Shown: positions 13,142-21,778 of the stretch, piece after piece
Position numbering within the stretch: position 1 is the stretch's first letter
How the letters are laid out: every line of letters starts with the position of its first letter
Virus record (IMG/VR): IMGVR_UViG_3300049440_000308
Span: 62,001 to 126,000 of that record
DNA length: 64,000 nt
Reading direction: 5' to 3' (one strand)
From: a virus
Made by a program: the position numbers and the translations under genes
Notes under the pieces: model-generated
Database searches by the model: none
The model's input: the letters and a program-made list of their open reading frames with translations, nothing else
What the model was told of the DNA's origin: nothing

Positions 13142-14850
13142 CAGCCGTGACCACGTCCGCCCCTCCGCCGCAGCAAGGCCAGCCGCCGCCTCCGCCGCCG
13201 TCCGGCCTTGACGACCCGGCTCTTGCCGTCGCGGTCGCCGCGATCCTCGCGGGCATCCTCGGCCCCGCCATTACCGCCGCTGCCCTCGCCGCGGCGCTGA
13301 AGCGGTTCGCCCTGACTGCCGCCGCCCTCGGTGCCCTCGCCGCGGTACTCGGCCTGGTGCTCGACCACCCCCCGGCGGTCACCGGCACCATAGGGGCCGC
13401 CTCGGAGCAGGTAATGCGGATGAACGCGGCGCGACGGGCCCAGTACGCGACAGCGGCGGCCCGGCGGGTGCTGGCAGCCGAGCGGGAGGCGCGGGCGAAA
13501 GGCGAGCCCGTGGAGGCGGCGCGGACGGCCGCGCTCGAGCGGGAACGGCGCTATTACGAAGCCCATCAGGCAGCCATGTGGAACAGGGCGGTGGCCGCGG
13601 GCAGGACGGACATGACGGCGGCGGAGCTCGGCGATTTGCTTGGGTGGAACGCGATTCTGGACCGTCGCGTCTCGGCGGAATGCAGGGCGGCGGACGGTAA
13701 GAACTACTATGCGTCATCAATGCCTGACGTGGGGTACCCGGGCGCCGTTCACCCGCACTGCTTCCCGGCGGGCACGACGGTGGCGTCACCGTCCCTTCGC
13801 GCCGCCGCGGTGCGCTGGTACCGTGGCGAACTCATCGAGTTGACGACCTTCCGTGGGCACCACCTCGCCGTCACCCCAAACCACCCGGTACTGACCTCGC
13901 AGGGATGGGTCGCGGCGGGCCTGCTCCGCGAGGGCGCCGATGTAGTCAGCACTCGCCTCGGACAGGCGCTTCTTAGCCTGGTCGACCCACACGACTACCA
14001 GCAGCCAGCCTTGATCGAGGACGTACTGGGCGCGTTCAGCGAACATCCCGGCGTGCTTCCCCGAGCCGTGCCAGTTGCCCCCGAAGATTTCCACGGCGAC
14101 GCCGGCGGCCGGGATGGTGAGGTCGCAGTTGTATGGGCCGACCGCATGCTGGTGGACGACCTCGTGGCCGCGCATGCGCAGCCACGCCGCGTACAGCAGT
14201 TCAGTCGCGAGAGCGGGCACGGTGCCGTGCCGCCGCTTGGCGAGTTCGCACCGCTGCTCCCACGACCTGACCGAGCCCCGTGCGGCGTCATGGGCCGCCT
14301 GGGAATTGCGCGCGTTCTCCTCGGGGGTGCGGCCGGTCATCATGAGCCGGTTGGCGTCGGCGTTGCCGCGGCGCGGAATCCCGTGGCGCTCCAAGATCCT
14401 CTTGATGACGACCCGGCTGCAGTCGTGCATCTTCGCCAACTCGTTCTCACTGGCGCCGTCGGTGTAGGCAGCGCAGATGAAGTCCTCGGGGAAGTCGCGC
14501 GCGGCGAGGCGCGTACCTTGCCCGCGTTCCATGGCAAGGTTGTTGGCAGTCTTCTGGTCACGGAAGGTGCCGCGCTCGGTGAGGCGCGCGATCAGCAGCC
14601 GCCTGGGGACGTTCAGGTCATCGGCGATGCACTGGTATCCGAGGTCGCTGCTCTCGTAGAGTTCGACCGCCTTGTCGATGTTCGCCGTAGGACGGCCTGG
14701 TCTGGGCATGTGTTTAACCTCGAATCATCGGTTGGCTGGCTGATCACCGACAATATTATCACACATAACTGCCGCTGCTTTCCCGGACCACCACACCCTG
14801 GCGGGAAGCTCCTGCCGGGCAGCAGGCCGCCGCGTGCGAGGGCCGCGTGA
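13138..14850 (+). CDS. MuF-type minor head protein interrupted by an intein
   Basis: 570-residue precursor. The host protein is residues 1-207 plus 545-570: an Ala-rich N-terminus with hydrophobic helices, then RYYEAHQAAMWNRAVAAG and DRRVSAECRAADGKN, ending HPH^CRCFP, the cysteine/histidine end of the phage Mu gpF/SPP1 gp7 minor head family (binds portal or enters the cell with DNA). The intein (residues 208-544) splits HPHC from RC. After splicing, about 233 aa remain. GTG start overlaps the previous stop. Confidence 0.75.
   Translation: MTAVTTSAPPPQQGQPPPPPPSGLDDPALAVAVAAILAGILGPAITAAALAAALKRFALTAAALGALAAVLGLVLDHPPAVTGTIGAASEQVMRMNAARRAQYATAAARRVLAAEREARAKGEPVEAARTAALERERRYYEAHQAAMWNRAVAAGRTDMTAAELGDLLGWNAILDRRVSAECRAADGKNYYASSMPDVGYPGAVHPHCFPAGTTVASPSLRAAAVRWYRGELIELTTFRGHHLAVTPNHPVLTSQGWVAAGLLREGADVVSTRLGQALLSLVDPHDYQQPALIEDVLGAFSEHPGVLPRAVPVAPEDFHGDAGGRDGEVAVVWADRMLVDDLVAAHAQPRRVQQFSRESGHGAVPPLGEFAPLLPRPDRAPCGVMGRLGIARVLLGGAAGHHEPVGVGVAAARNPVALQDPLDDDPAAVVHLRQLVLTGAVGVGSADEVLGEVARGEARTLPAFHGKVVGSLLVTEGAALGEARDQQPPGDVQVIGDALVSEVAALVEFDRLVDVRRRTAWSGHVFNLESSVGWLITDNIITHNCRCFPGPPHPGGKLLPGSRPPRARAA
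13759..14769 (+). other. Intein (Hint domain) within the minor head gene
   Basis: 337 codons. It starts with Cys in CFPAGTTVASP (block A), then GHHLAVTPNHPVLTSQGWV (block B with the TxxH motif). It ends with HVFNLESSVGW (block F) and NIITHN followed by Cys+1 (block G). The middle reads PEDFHGDAGG and GEVAVVWADRML, which I recall from other phage mini-inteins. No same-strand endonuclease is evident; the opposite strand carries one. Confidence 0.85.
13786..14709 (-). CDS. Homing endonuclease-like protein antisense to the intein
   Basis: 307 aa, read opposite to and almost entirely inside the intein. The N-terminal half has two helix-turn-helix-like units (DKAVELYESSDLGYQCIADD; SENELAKMHDCSRVVIKRIL). 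The C-terminal half has YNCDLTIPAAGVAVEIFGGN followed by WHGSGKHAG and LVVVWVD, the pattern of Vsr/EDxHD PD-(D/E)XK homing nucleases. ATG preceded by CGAGGTTAAACAC and, further up, by GATAAT. The composition is that of a true protein, not a mirror frame. It probably mobilises the intein. Confidence 0.75.
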   Translation of the reverse strand: MPRPGRPTANIDKAVELYESSDLGYQCIADDLNVPRRLLIARLTERGTFRDQKTANNLAMERGQGTRLAARDFPEDFICAAYTDGASENELAKMHDCSRVVIKRILERHGIPRRGNADANRLMMTGRTPEENARNSQAAHDAARGSVRSWEQRCELAKRRHGTVPALATELLYAAWLRMRGHEVVHQHAVGPYNCDLTIPAAGVAVEIFGGNWHGSGKHAGMFAERAQYVLDQGWLLVVVWVDQAKKRLSEASADYIGALAEQARRDPSLRGQYRVVWGDGEVVPTEGRQLDEFATVPAHRGGAKGR

Positions 14851-14857
14851 GGGCCGC

Positions 14858-15448
14858 GTGAGGGCCCCGTCCGCCCTGGACCAGGAGGCGCTGCGGTTCC
14901 TGGAGGGAATCCGGGTGCACATCACCGTCCAGCTCGAGCGGATCACCGCGGAAGGGGAGATCCGGGCGAGGCTGCTGCAGGAGGAGATCGACCGGCGGTT
15001 CGCCGAGCTCGACAAGCTGAGCCTGCAGCGGCACGGGGACCTGAAGGAACTGATGCTGACCGGGCAGGTCTCCGCCCGGGACGCGGTGCAGTCGGCGCTG
15101 GCCGCCGCGGAGAAGGCCACCACCAAGGCCGAGACGGCGGCGGACAGGCGGTTCGACAGCGTGAACGAGTTCCGTAGGGCGCTAACCGACCAGACGGCGA
15201 CGTTCCTGCCCCGCACCGAGTACGACCAGGCGCACACTTCCCTCGCTGACCGGATCACCGTGAACGGCGAGCGGGTCGCGGCCCTAGAACTGCGGCTGAC
15301 AAGGCGGCTGGACCTGGGCGAGGGTCATGCCGCCGGGGAGCGGGGGCAGCGCACCGAGGCGAGGCTGAACACGGGCACGGTCATCTCGGCGGCGCTGCTC
15401 GTGATCGCCCTGGTGTCGTTCGTGATCGTTTACGTAGCAAAGAAATAG
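14858..15448 (+). CDS. Coiled-coil protein with C-terminal membrane anchor
   Basis: Long heptad helices (LLQEEIDRRFAELDKLSL; AAAEKATTKAETAADRR) and a final transmembrane helix (VISAALLVIALVSFVIVYVA) with KK end. GTG 14858 gives about 196 aa; GTG 14834 is an in-frame alternative. Similar coiled-coil plus TM proteins are frequent in actinophages and have been proposed as holin-like or membrane-tethering factors. No enzymatic motif. Confidence 0.6.
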   Translation: MRAPSALDQEALRFLEGIRVHITVQLERITAEGEIRARLLQEEIDRRFAELDKLSLQRHGDLKELMLTGQVSARDAVQSALAAAEKATTKAETAADRRFDSVNEFRRALTDQTATFLPRTEYDQAHTSLADRITVNGERVAALELRLTRRLDLGEGHAAGERGQRTEARLNTGTVISAALLVIALVSFVIVYVAKK

Positions 15449-15456
15449 AGGACCGG

Positions 15457-15663
15457 ATGAGCTGGCACCCGACGCTGAGCAGCATCGAGCGCAGGAGCGA
15501 CCTGGTGCAGGACCGGCCCCGGCCGCTCACGGACACGGCCTGGCGCGAGGCTGCGCTGAAGGTCATTGACACAGGGGGCTGCTGGTGCGGTGAGCAGTGG
15601 CCTCACGACTGGCCCGGCAAGGACGACGGGAAACCGCACCCGAGGCGGGAGGTGCGGTCATGA
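15457..15663 (+). CDS. Hypothetical protein with CWC motif (68 aa)
   Basis: ATG after AGAGGACCGG. TGGCWCGEQWPHDWPG contains a C-x-C and His/Trp cluster, possibly a metal site. Overlaps the next ATG. No family recognised. Confidence 0.5.
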   Translation: MSWHPTLSSIERRSDLVQDRPRPLTDTAWREAALKVIDTGGCWCGEQWPHDWPGKDDGKPHPRREVRS

Positions 15664-15863
15664 CAGGGCCCTGCTGGCAGGCCGGCTATGTCTACCTGCT
15701 GCCGGAGCGCACGCCGGTCGCGCGCACCGTGACAGTCAGCGACGACGTGATGGTGGACGTGGACGCCGAGGGCCGACCGATAGGCGTGGAGATGCTTGAC
15801 GGCGGGGACTGGACGGGCGCCCTGGCGACGCTCGCCATGCGCGGAAGGCTGAGGATCACGTGA
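15660..15863 (+). CDS. Small protein, DUF2283-like segment (67 aa)
   Basis: Start at the ATG overlapping the previous stop. VMVDVDAEGRPIGVEMLDGG is the characteristic short strand pattern of DUF2283-type proteins, whose role is unknown. Overlaps the next GTG by four bases. Confidence 0.5.
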   Translation: MTGPCWQAGYVYLLPERTPVARTVTVSDDVMVDVDAEGRPIGVEMLDGGDWTGALATLAMRGRLRIT

Positions 15864-16096
15864 GCGCTCAGATCATCGCCGCATTGCGCAGGCGGGCAGA
15901 CCTGCTGGAAGACGACGCGAAGGTCTTCCGCGCCGACCATGAGGTCGCCCTCGGCTACGCGCCCACCGTCGGGGACGCGGCGGTGGTGAATCCTGGCCTG
16001 CTGCGGTTCCTCGCCTCCCAGTTCCTCGCCCTGGCTGACGAGGCCGAGGGACGCGGGGCACTGGAGCCCGACAAGCGCGCCGGGGACGGGCAGTGA
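15860..16096 (+). CDS. Hypothetical helical protein (78 aa)
   Basis: GTG start. Two helices (IIAALRRRADLLEDDAKVF; LLRFLASQFLALADEAE). No family recognised; embedded in a chain of four-base overlaps. Confidence 0.5.
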   Translation: MSAQIIAALRRRADLLEDDAKVFRADHEVALGYAPTVGDAAVVNPGLLRFLASQFLALADEAEGRGALEPDKRAGDGQ

Positions 16097-16443
16097 GCCG
16101 GGCGAAGCCGCTCGACTACGCAGGCCGCTGCGCCCGGTACCTGCCCCGGCGCGGCATCACCTACGACCCTGAGCGCCTCTCGGTTGACCGGCTGACCTCG
16201 CGCCAGCGCAGGCGGGCGCTCAAGAAGGAACGCCACGCCCCGGCCTTCCCGCTGCTGCCTGACATTGACGGCGACCCGTACGACGGTGATGACGAGGACC
16301 CCCGCTGCACTCACTGCGACGGTGATGTCTGGGTTGAGTGCGACGATCCGATTCAGTGCTGTGACCCTCGCTGTGACGGTGAACTGCACCCCGACCCGGC
16401 ATGCGGCGGCACCGGCCTCTACAAGCACCAGGTGATCTTCTAG
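16093..16443 (+). CDS. Zinc-finger-like protein (116 aa)
   Basis: Basic N-half (RLTSRQRRRALKKER). C-half has CTHCDGDVWVECDD, CCDPRCDGELHPDPACGG: two or more CxxC/CxC pairs, a DnaJ-like zinc cluster style. May bind nucleic acid or act as an assembly factor. Immediately precedes the giant cargo-like gene. Confidence 0.5.
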   Translation: MSRAKPLDYAGRCARYLPRRGITYDPERLSVDRLTSRQRRRALKKERHAPAFPLLPDIDGDPYDGDDEDPRCTHCDGDVWVECDDPIQCCDPRCDGELHPDPACGGTGLYKHQVIF

Positions 16444-16451
16444 GAGGAACC

Positions 16452-19400
16452 GTGACCGTTACCACCTCGTACGACTGGGACGACCTGTGCGCCGTCATCG
16501 CCCTGACCGGGGACGCGAACCACATTCACATACCAGGCTCTCCGATGGAGTGGCGGCATGATTACGTCCCGATCGCCGAGTCTGCGGCCAGGTCCCACGG
16601 TCACGGGAAGGTACCGAAGGGCTGGAAGGCGCCGTCAGGGGGAGCCCGCGCGGGCAAGGCGGTAACGGCGGAGACTGGCAGCAGCGCGAAGGCACCGTCG
16701 GGCGGCCTGCGTGGCCTTGCCGCCAAGCACGGCATGAGGACCATGACGGGGAACGGCGAGACGCTGATCCTGCCAAAGGGCGGGGGGATCGTCTCCCCGG
16801 TGCTGCGCGTCCGGGACGGACACTACAGGACGGTGAACGGCGAGGATGTCGACCCCGGCGAGGTTGAGGCGTACCTGTCCGCGTACAGCCAGCACCCGAA
16901 GGCGCTGTCGGGTGGGCTGCTAGACCACATTCGCGGCGGCCCTGCGTCGCCCCCCGACGCCGACGCCGAGTGGAAGCGGACCATGGACGCGATGGCTGCC
17001 AGGGAGAAGGCGGCCGGCATAGCGAACGCGCGGGGCATGGACCGCATGCAGGCGCACCACGACGCGGCCCGGCAGCACCTGCGGGAGTCGGCCGGCATCA
17101 CCATCCCGTTCGCGCAGGAGTTCAGCCTCGGGCTGGGGCACAGCGATTACAGCCAAGCGGAGAACCACCTGCTGAACGGCCGGTACGGGGAAGCCGCAGC
17201 CGCGCTGGACCGGGCGCTCGCCGCTGAGCGCTCACGCCCCGGCCTGATGTCGAAGGCGCAGACGGCCCGGCTGGCCAAGCTGGAGAAGTTCCGCGACCAG
17301 GTGACGCAGGCCGCCGCGCACCCGAAGGCGACGCTTCCCGCCCTGGCCAAGCTGAACGGCACGCGGCAGCCGGACGGGTCGTTCACCGCCCTCGACCAGA
17401 ACGGCGCCGAGCACACGGTCAAGCTGGAAGGCACACCGAAGTCGGGCACGGTCACCGTGTCGACGGCCAAGGGCACCCGGTCCATGCCGGCACTCGGCGA
17501 CCCGACCTATGCCGCCCGGATCCTGGCGGGGAACCTGGCGGGCACCAACCCGGTGTACGGGGCCAGCAAGCGAGGTAAGCCGGTCATGCAGGGTGACACC
17601 GTGGTCGTCCCGTACAAGTCCGCCGGGAAGTGGTCGGAGACGGACGTGAAGGGCGGCAAGGGCGTGGTGTACGGGGCCACCGGAGGTGACCGGGTGCTGG
17701 TCGCCACCGGGGACAGCCGGGGTTACATCTCCGCGTCGCCCGCCGAGGTGACGCACGCTCACGCGGCCGGGACGGTACAGGCCGCCAACCCCGCCCTCGC
17801 TGCTGTCGAGTTGTCTTCCCGTACCCGTAAGGATGGTCCTGTGTCAGTTACGGCGGTTAAACCGAAGACAGGGCAGGGGATGGCCCGCTCCGGGCTCGCG
17901 CCCGGTTTCAGTCCGGTTGCCCGGGGGGCCGCGCCGGCGGGCCAGCGGCAGGCACCGGCCAGTCTAGCCAAGGCCCCGCCGTCCCGTCGCCCCAAGGTGA
18001 CTCCGCTGTCCCCGATGCGCCGTGATACCGCGAAGTCGATGCGTAAGCTTGCCGCTCACGTGCAGGGCACTCATCCCGACATGACGGTCCACGAGCACCT
18101 GCGGGACGCGGCGAGGACCCTGGAGAAAGGCAACGAGGAAGGGGCGCAACGGCACCTGCGGGCGGCGATGTTCGCCCTCACCCCCCAGTCACTCATGCGG
18201 AACGGGCTGCACACCGACGAGCACCATCAGGCGGCACGGGAGGCGATGCACGGCGTTCACCGGCACATGCTGCTGACGAAGGACATCGCGGACGTGGCGG
18301 CAAGGAACCAGCAGGCCCTTGCGAGGACCGGGACGGGGGACGACACGGCAGCCCCGCCGAGAGCAGACCCGAACGCCGGGTACGGGCCGGGTGCCCTCGC
18401 CCAGAAGCCGGCAGCACGGCAGCCCCCGGGAGACCAGGCGCTCAACGCGCCGGCCAAGGCGGACGGCGGGGGGTCTGATCCTGCGGTGGCGGACCCGAAC
18501 GGGCCGCAGCGACCAGGAAGCAAGCAGTTCAGCACCTGGGACGAGGTGTCCGCCGGGGTGCTCGACATGGCCGGGCCGGGCGGGTTCCTGCATGGCTGGA
18601 AGCCGAGCGGGCCGACAGCGGCACTCCACGACAAGGCGGCGAGGCTGCACACGCAGGCAGCAGAGAAGGCGAAGGACCCGGCAGTGAAGGCAAGGCACCT
18701 GCGGAGGGCGAGGGTCCACGCGCAGGTCGCCCGGAAGCTCCGGTCACTGACCCCGCCGTCTCCTGCTGCTCCCGCCGGGGGCGCGCTGCTGGCGTACGAC
18801 TGGGATGACGTGCTGAACGTCGCCGAGTTCTCCGCGAGGACGGCCATGCTGGAGGCAACCCCGGCACCGATCGGCAAGCCGGGAGGGCCGGGACTGTACG
18901 GGATCGCAGGGCTCGGCCACAGCAGTTATTTTGAGCAGGTCAGGAACGGCCTGATGAAGCGGGGCGTCCCTGAGGGCAGGGCGCACGCGATGACGTGGGG
19001 CATCCTGCGACGGTGGGCGGCCGGAGGCGGAAAAGTGCATCCGGAGGTGAGGGCTGCGGCCGCGAAGGCGCTCGCCGAGGAGGCAGCGAAGAGAGCGCAG
19101 GCGAAAGCACAGGGGCACGCGGTCACGGGAGATGACATCAGCGCGGTGATCACGCTGACCGGGGACGCGCGGCACCATCACATCCCGGGCTCTCCGATGG
19201 AGTACGAGCACGGTTACAACCCTCTGACCCCGGCTGCGGCGAAGTCGCACTTCGGTAAGGTCCCGAAGGGCTGGAGTCCCTCATCGGGCGGCGGCGGCAA
19301 GGCTTCCGGCCCGGCGCACCTCAAGTTCACCGACGCGTCTGGCCGGGTGTCGTATCACACCATCCACGACCCGGAGACGGCCGGCAAGATCCGCGACCAG

Positions 19401-20699
19401 GCGAAGCAGCGGGGCATGACCGCCGAGGAAGGCGGCGCGGCCCGTGACCCCGGTATCGAGAAGATGCCGAAGAACGCCCGCGCCCTGCACGAGGCGGCGC
19501 GGCAGGCGGGCTGGAACGTCTCCCACTACCCCGGTGAGGCGACCGACGTGAAGTTCGATGCCGCCGGGCACCCCATCCCCGGCACCGCCACTCCGCTGCA
19601 CGCGGTGTCCGCGCACAACCCGGTCACGGGGCAGACGGTCCGCCAGTCCTGGAACGGCAACAAGGTCAGCGCGCACCCGCAGGGCGAGTCGCTGTCGGCG
19701 TCGATTGCCGCGGTCAAGGCTCACCCGGTCACGCCGGAGCAACTGAAGGCACTCACCACGCCCGCAGGGAAGCAGGCCAGGATCGCCAGCCGGATCGGTG
19801 GTGACGCCACGGAGTTCAGCGCCCGCGGCCTGGGGACTAACGCGCAGAAAGTCGGGTACCTGATGGGCCAGGCTGCGGACGCGCTCAGCGCCGGAGACAA
19901 GAAGACCGCGATCAGCCACCTCCTGGCGGCGCAGTCAGCCAGCGTCACCGGCCACGAGGTTTTCGCCAAGGGAACCGGGTACGCGCAGGCCGTTATCGCC
20001 AAGCACCTGAAGTCGCTCGGCGCCGACGGGAACCCGCAGTTCGCCTACTCCTGGCGCGATCTTGACACCGTGATCGAGATGGCCGCTGCCCAGCCCGCCG
20101 CTGGCGGGGGTCCTCCTCCCGCGCCTCCTGCTGCTTCCCAGTCCGGGGGGTCCGGGTCTCCTCAGGCGAGGGTCCCGTCGGGTCAGGCGGGAGGCGGGCA
20201 GTTCGGCTCCGGCGGCGGGCAGGCGGCCGCACCCAAGCCGGACGCCCACCAGCAGCACGTCGCCCACCTGGCTCACCTCGCGCAGGTCGCCACCCAGAAG
20301 GCCGCCCTGCTAGCTACCGCCGCCGATGACCGGAACAAGGCCGCGGCGCTAGTCCAGCAGCGGGCCGTCCTGGTGAAGGCACTGGCGAGCGCCGGGGGGA
20401 AGGTGAGCGCCGGGCAGGCGGGGGCGAAGACCGCGACGACGGCGAAGACCAAGACAACCGCGCCCGCCACGACTGGCACCGCCGCGCCCGCAGCCGCGAG
20501 CACCGCCACTGCCGCCGCCAAGGCCCCGGCTAAGGCCGCCAGCACCACCGCTAAGGCCGCCACGGCGGCACCCGGGACCGCCGCGGCGAAGGCAACCGCG
20601 GCTCAGCTCACCACCCAGATCGGCGCCCTCAGCACCCAGATCAGCCAGCTCCTCGCGGCAGCTAACCAGGCGACGGCGCAGGCCACCGCGCTGAAGTGA
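16452..20699 (+). CDS. Large repeat-containing virion/cargo-like protein (1415 aa)
   Basis: GTG after TAGGAGGAACC, a good ribosome-binding site. Not a recognised family. A module is duplicated: LTGDANHIHIPGSPMEW with SHGHGKVPKGW near residues 20-60, and LTGDARHHHIPGSPMEY with SHFGKVPKGW near residues 895-945. A W-D/D-[VI] unit recurs four times (YDWDDLCAVIAL; YDWDDVLNVAEF; VTGDDISAVITL; YSWRDLDTVIEM). A helical GLMKRGVPEGRAHAMTWG segment sits around residue 840. The C-terminus carries PQARVPSGQAGGGQF and then Ala/Lys/Thr-rich helices. Size and location fit a polyvalent, virion-packaged protein. Confidence 0.65.
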   Translation: MTVTTSYDWDDLCAVIALTGDANHIHIPGSPMEWRHDYVPIAESAARSHGHGKVPKGWKAPSGGARAGKAVTAETGSSAKAPSGGLRGLAAKHGMRTMTGNGETLILPKGGGIVSPVLRVRDGHYRTVNGEDVDPGEVEAYLSAYSQHPKALSGGLLDHIRGGPASPPDADAEWKRTMDAMAAREKAAGIANARGMDRMQAHHDAARQHLRESAGITIPFAQEFSLGLGHSDYSQAENHLLNGRYGEAAAALDRALAAERSRPGLMSKAQTARLAKLEKFRDQVTQAAAHPKATLPALAKLNGTRQPDGSFTALDQNGAEHTVKLEGTPKSGTVTVSTAKGTRSMPALGDPTYAARILAGNLAGTNPVYGASKRGKPVMQGDTVVVPYKSAGKWSETDVKGGKGVVYGATGGDRVLVATGDSRGYISASPAEVTHAHAAGTVQAANPALAAVELSSRTRKDGPVSVTAVKPKTGQGMARSGLAPGFSPVARGAAPAGQRQAPASLAKAPPSRRPKVTPLSPMRRDTAKSMRKLAAHVQGTHPDMTVHEHLRDAARTLEKGNEEGAQRHLRAAMFALTPQSLMRNGLHTDEHHQAAREAMHGVHRHMLLTKDIADVAARNQQALARTGTGDDTAAPPRADPNAGYGPGALAQKPAARQPPGDQALNAPAKADGGGSDPAVADPNGPQRPGSKQFSTWDEVSAGVLDMAGPGGFLHGWKPSGPTAALHDKAARLHTQAAEKAKDPAVKARHLRRARVHAQVARKLRSLTPPSPAAPAGGALLAYDWDDVLNVAEFSARTAMLEATPAPIGKPGGPGLYGIAGLGHSSYFEQVRNGLMKRGVPEGRAHAMTWGILRRWAAGGGKVHPEVRAAAAKALAEEAAKRAQAKAQGHAVTGDDISAVITLTGDARHHHIPGSPMEYEHGYNPLTPAAAKSHFGKVPKGWSPSSGGGGKASGPAHLKFTDASGRVSYHTIHDPETAGKIRDQAKQRGMTAEEGGAARDPGIEKMPKNARALHEAARQAGWNVSHYPGEATDVKFDAAGHPIPGTATPLHAVSAHNPVTGQTVRQSWNGNKVSAHPQGESLSASIAAVKAHPVTPEQLKALTTPAGKQARIASRIGGDATEFSARGLGTNAQKVGYLMGQAADALSAGDKKTAISHLLAAQSASVTGHEVFAKGTGYAQAVIAKHLKSLGADGNPQFAYSWRDLDTVIEMAAAQPAAGGGPPPAPPAASQSGGSGSPQARVPSGQAGGGQFGSGGGQAAAPKPDAHQQHVAHLAHLAQVATQKAALLATAADDRNKAAALVQQRAVLVKALASAGGKVSAGQAGAKTATTAKTKTTAPATTGTAAPAAASTATAAAKAPAKAASTTAKAATAAPGTAAAKATAAQLTTQIGALSTQISQLLAAANQATAQATALK

Positions 20700-20718
20700 C
20701 CGCCGGTATTCTCGGGTA

Positions 20719-20940
20719 ATGGCCGGAATTGAGGTAAACGACAGCGAGGGGCCGTACCCGTACGCCTGGATCAGGTTCCGCGACGACCCCGCCGCGCCGT
20801 TCGCGTCCATGTTCGGCGACGGCAAGACGTTCACGCCGAACGTGGACCTGACCGACGAGGAAGAGGCGGAGCTGAAGGACCTGCGCGCCCGCTGGAAGGC
20901 GTGGCAGGACAGGCTGCTGGCGGCGGCCGGGGCCGGCTGA
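20719..20940 (+). CDS. Hypothetical protein (73 aa)
   Basis: ATG start. YPYAWIRFRDDPAAPFASMF then an acidic helix (DEEEAELKDLRARWKAW). No family recognised. Confidence 0.5.
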   Translation: MAGIEVNDSEGPYPYAWIRFRDDPAAPFASMFGDGKTFTPNVDLTDEEEAELKDLRARWKAWQDRLLAAAGAG

Positions 20941-20942
20941 CG

Positions 20943-21392
20943 ATGAGCCCCGAGGAGAAGGTCCGGGAGGCCAGGCTCCGGCGCGTCGCCAGCCGAAGAG
21001 GCTTGCGGCTGGTCAGGTCCCGCCGTCGCGATACCGGCGCGCTCACCTACGGGCGCTACTTCGTGGAGACGCAGGACGGGCAGGTTCCGGATGGCTACCA
21101 GACCGTCCGGGGGTTCACCCTTGACGAGGCAGAGGAACGGCTAGCGGCTGTTAGGGTGCGGCGCATGATCAACTCCATGGCTGAGCGCACCGACGCGGAG
21201 AAGCTGAGGTCCGCCGAGATCACGCTGGCGACGCTCCGGGAGCACGCCGAGCGGTCCGTGTCGCTGCCTGCCGATGTGCTCCGCAACGAGCATGCCCGCG
21301 GCTTCCAGAGCGCGATGCGGGACGTGCTGGCGATCCTTGACGCCCGCTGGCTGCCCGAGGGCGCCCCGGTCAGCCTCCCGGCGACGTCATGA
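20943..21392 (+). CDS. Hypothetical basic-helix protein (149 aa)
   Basis: ATG placed right after the previous stop; the longer upstream start would overlap that gene. The N-terminal part ARLRRVASRRGLRLVRSRRR followed by TYGRYFVET is a pattern I know from small actinophage proteins. C-half is helical (EKLRSAEITLATLREHAERS). Function unknown. Confidence 0.55.
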   Translation: MSPEEKVREARLRRVASRRGLRLVRSRRRDTGALTYGRYFVETQDGQVPDGYQTVRGFTLDEAEERLAAVRVRRMINSMAERTDAEKLRSAEITLATLREHAERSVSLPADVLRNEHARGFQSAMRDVLAILDARWLPEGAPVSLPATS

Positions 21393-21778
21393 GCGGCGAG
21401 ATTGAACGGCGGGGCGGGCAGGCGCCGGACCGCCCCGCGGAGGGCACGGGCGGCGGGCGGCCGCGCGACCGCGCCTACCCTTCCGGGCGGCAGGCCGGGT
21501 CACTGGACCCCGAGTGGGTCATGGTCGGCGTCGACGTTCCCGCCGGGAAGCGCCTGTACGCGTCCCGGGACCTGAAGGGCTCGGCGTTCGACCTCGCAGT
21601 CGACGCCTACGGCAACGGGCAGGGCTGGCAACTCGGCACCATGATGCAGCGGATGCTGGTGATCACCAGGCCCACCTACACCGAGTGCCTCGCTGAGCTG
21701 ATGACCATCTGGAGGAACTGGGACGTCGCCGGGCGTGAACTGCCCGCCGCGACAGGGAACGGGAGGGCGGTCTCGTGA
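21389..21778 (+). CDS. Hypothetical protein (129 aa)
   Basis: Disordered Gly/Arg-rich start, then YASRDLKGSAFDLAVDAYG and a helical end. No family recognised. Four-base overlaps on both sides. Confidence 0.5.
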   Translation: MSGEIERRGGQAPDRPAEGTGGGRPRDRAYPSGRQAGSLDPEWVMVGVDVPAGKRLYASRDLKGSAFDLAVDAYGNGQGWQLGTMMQRMLVITRPTYTECLAELMTIWRNWDVAGRELPAATGNGRAVS

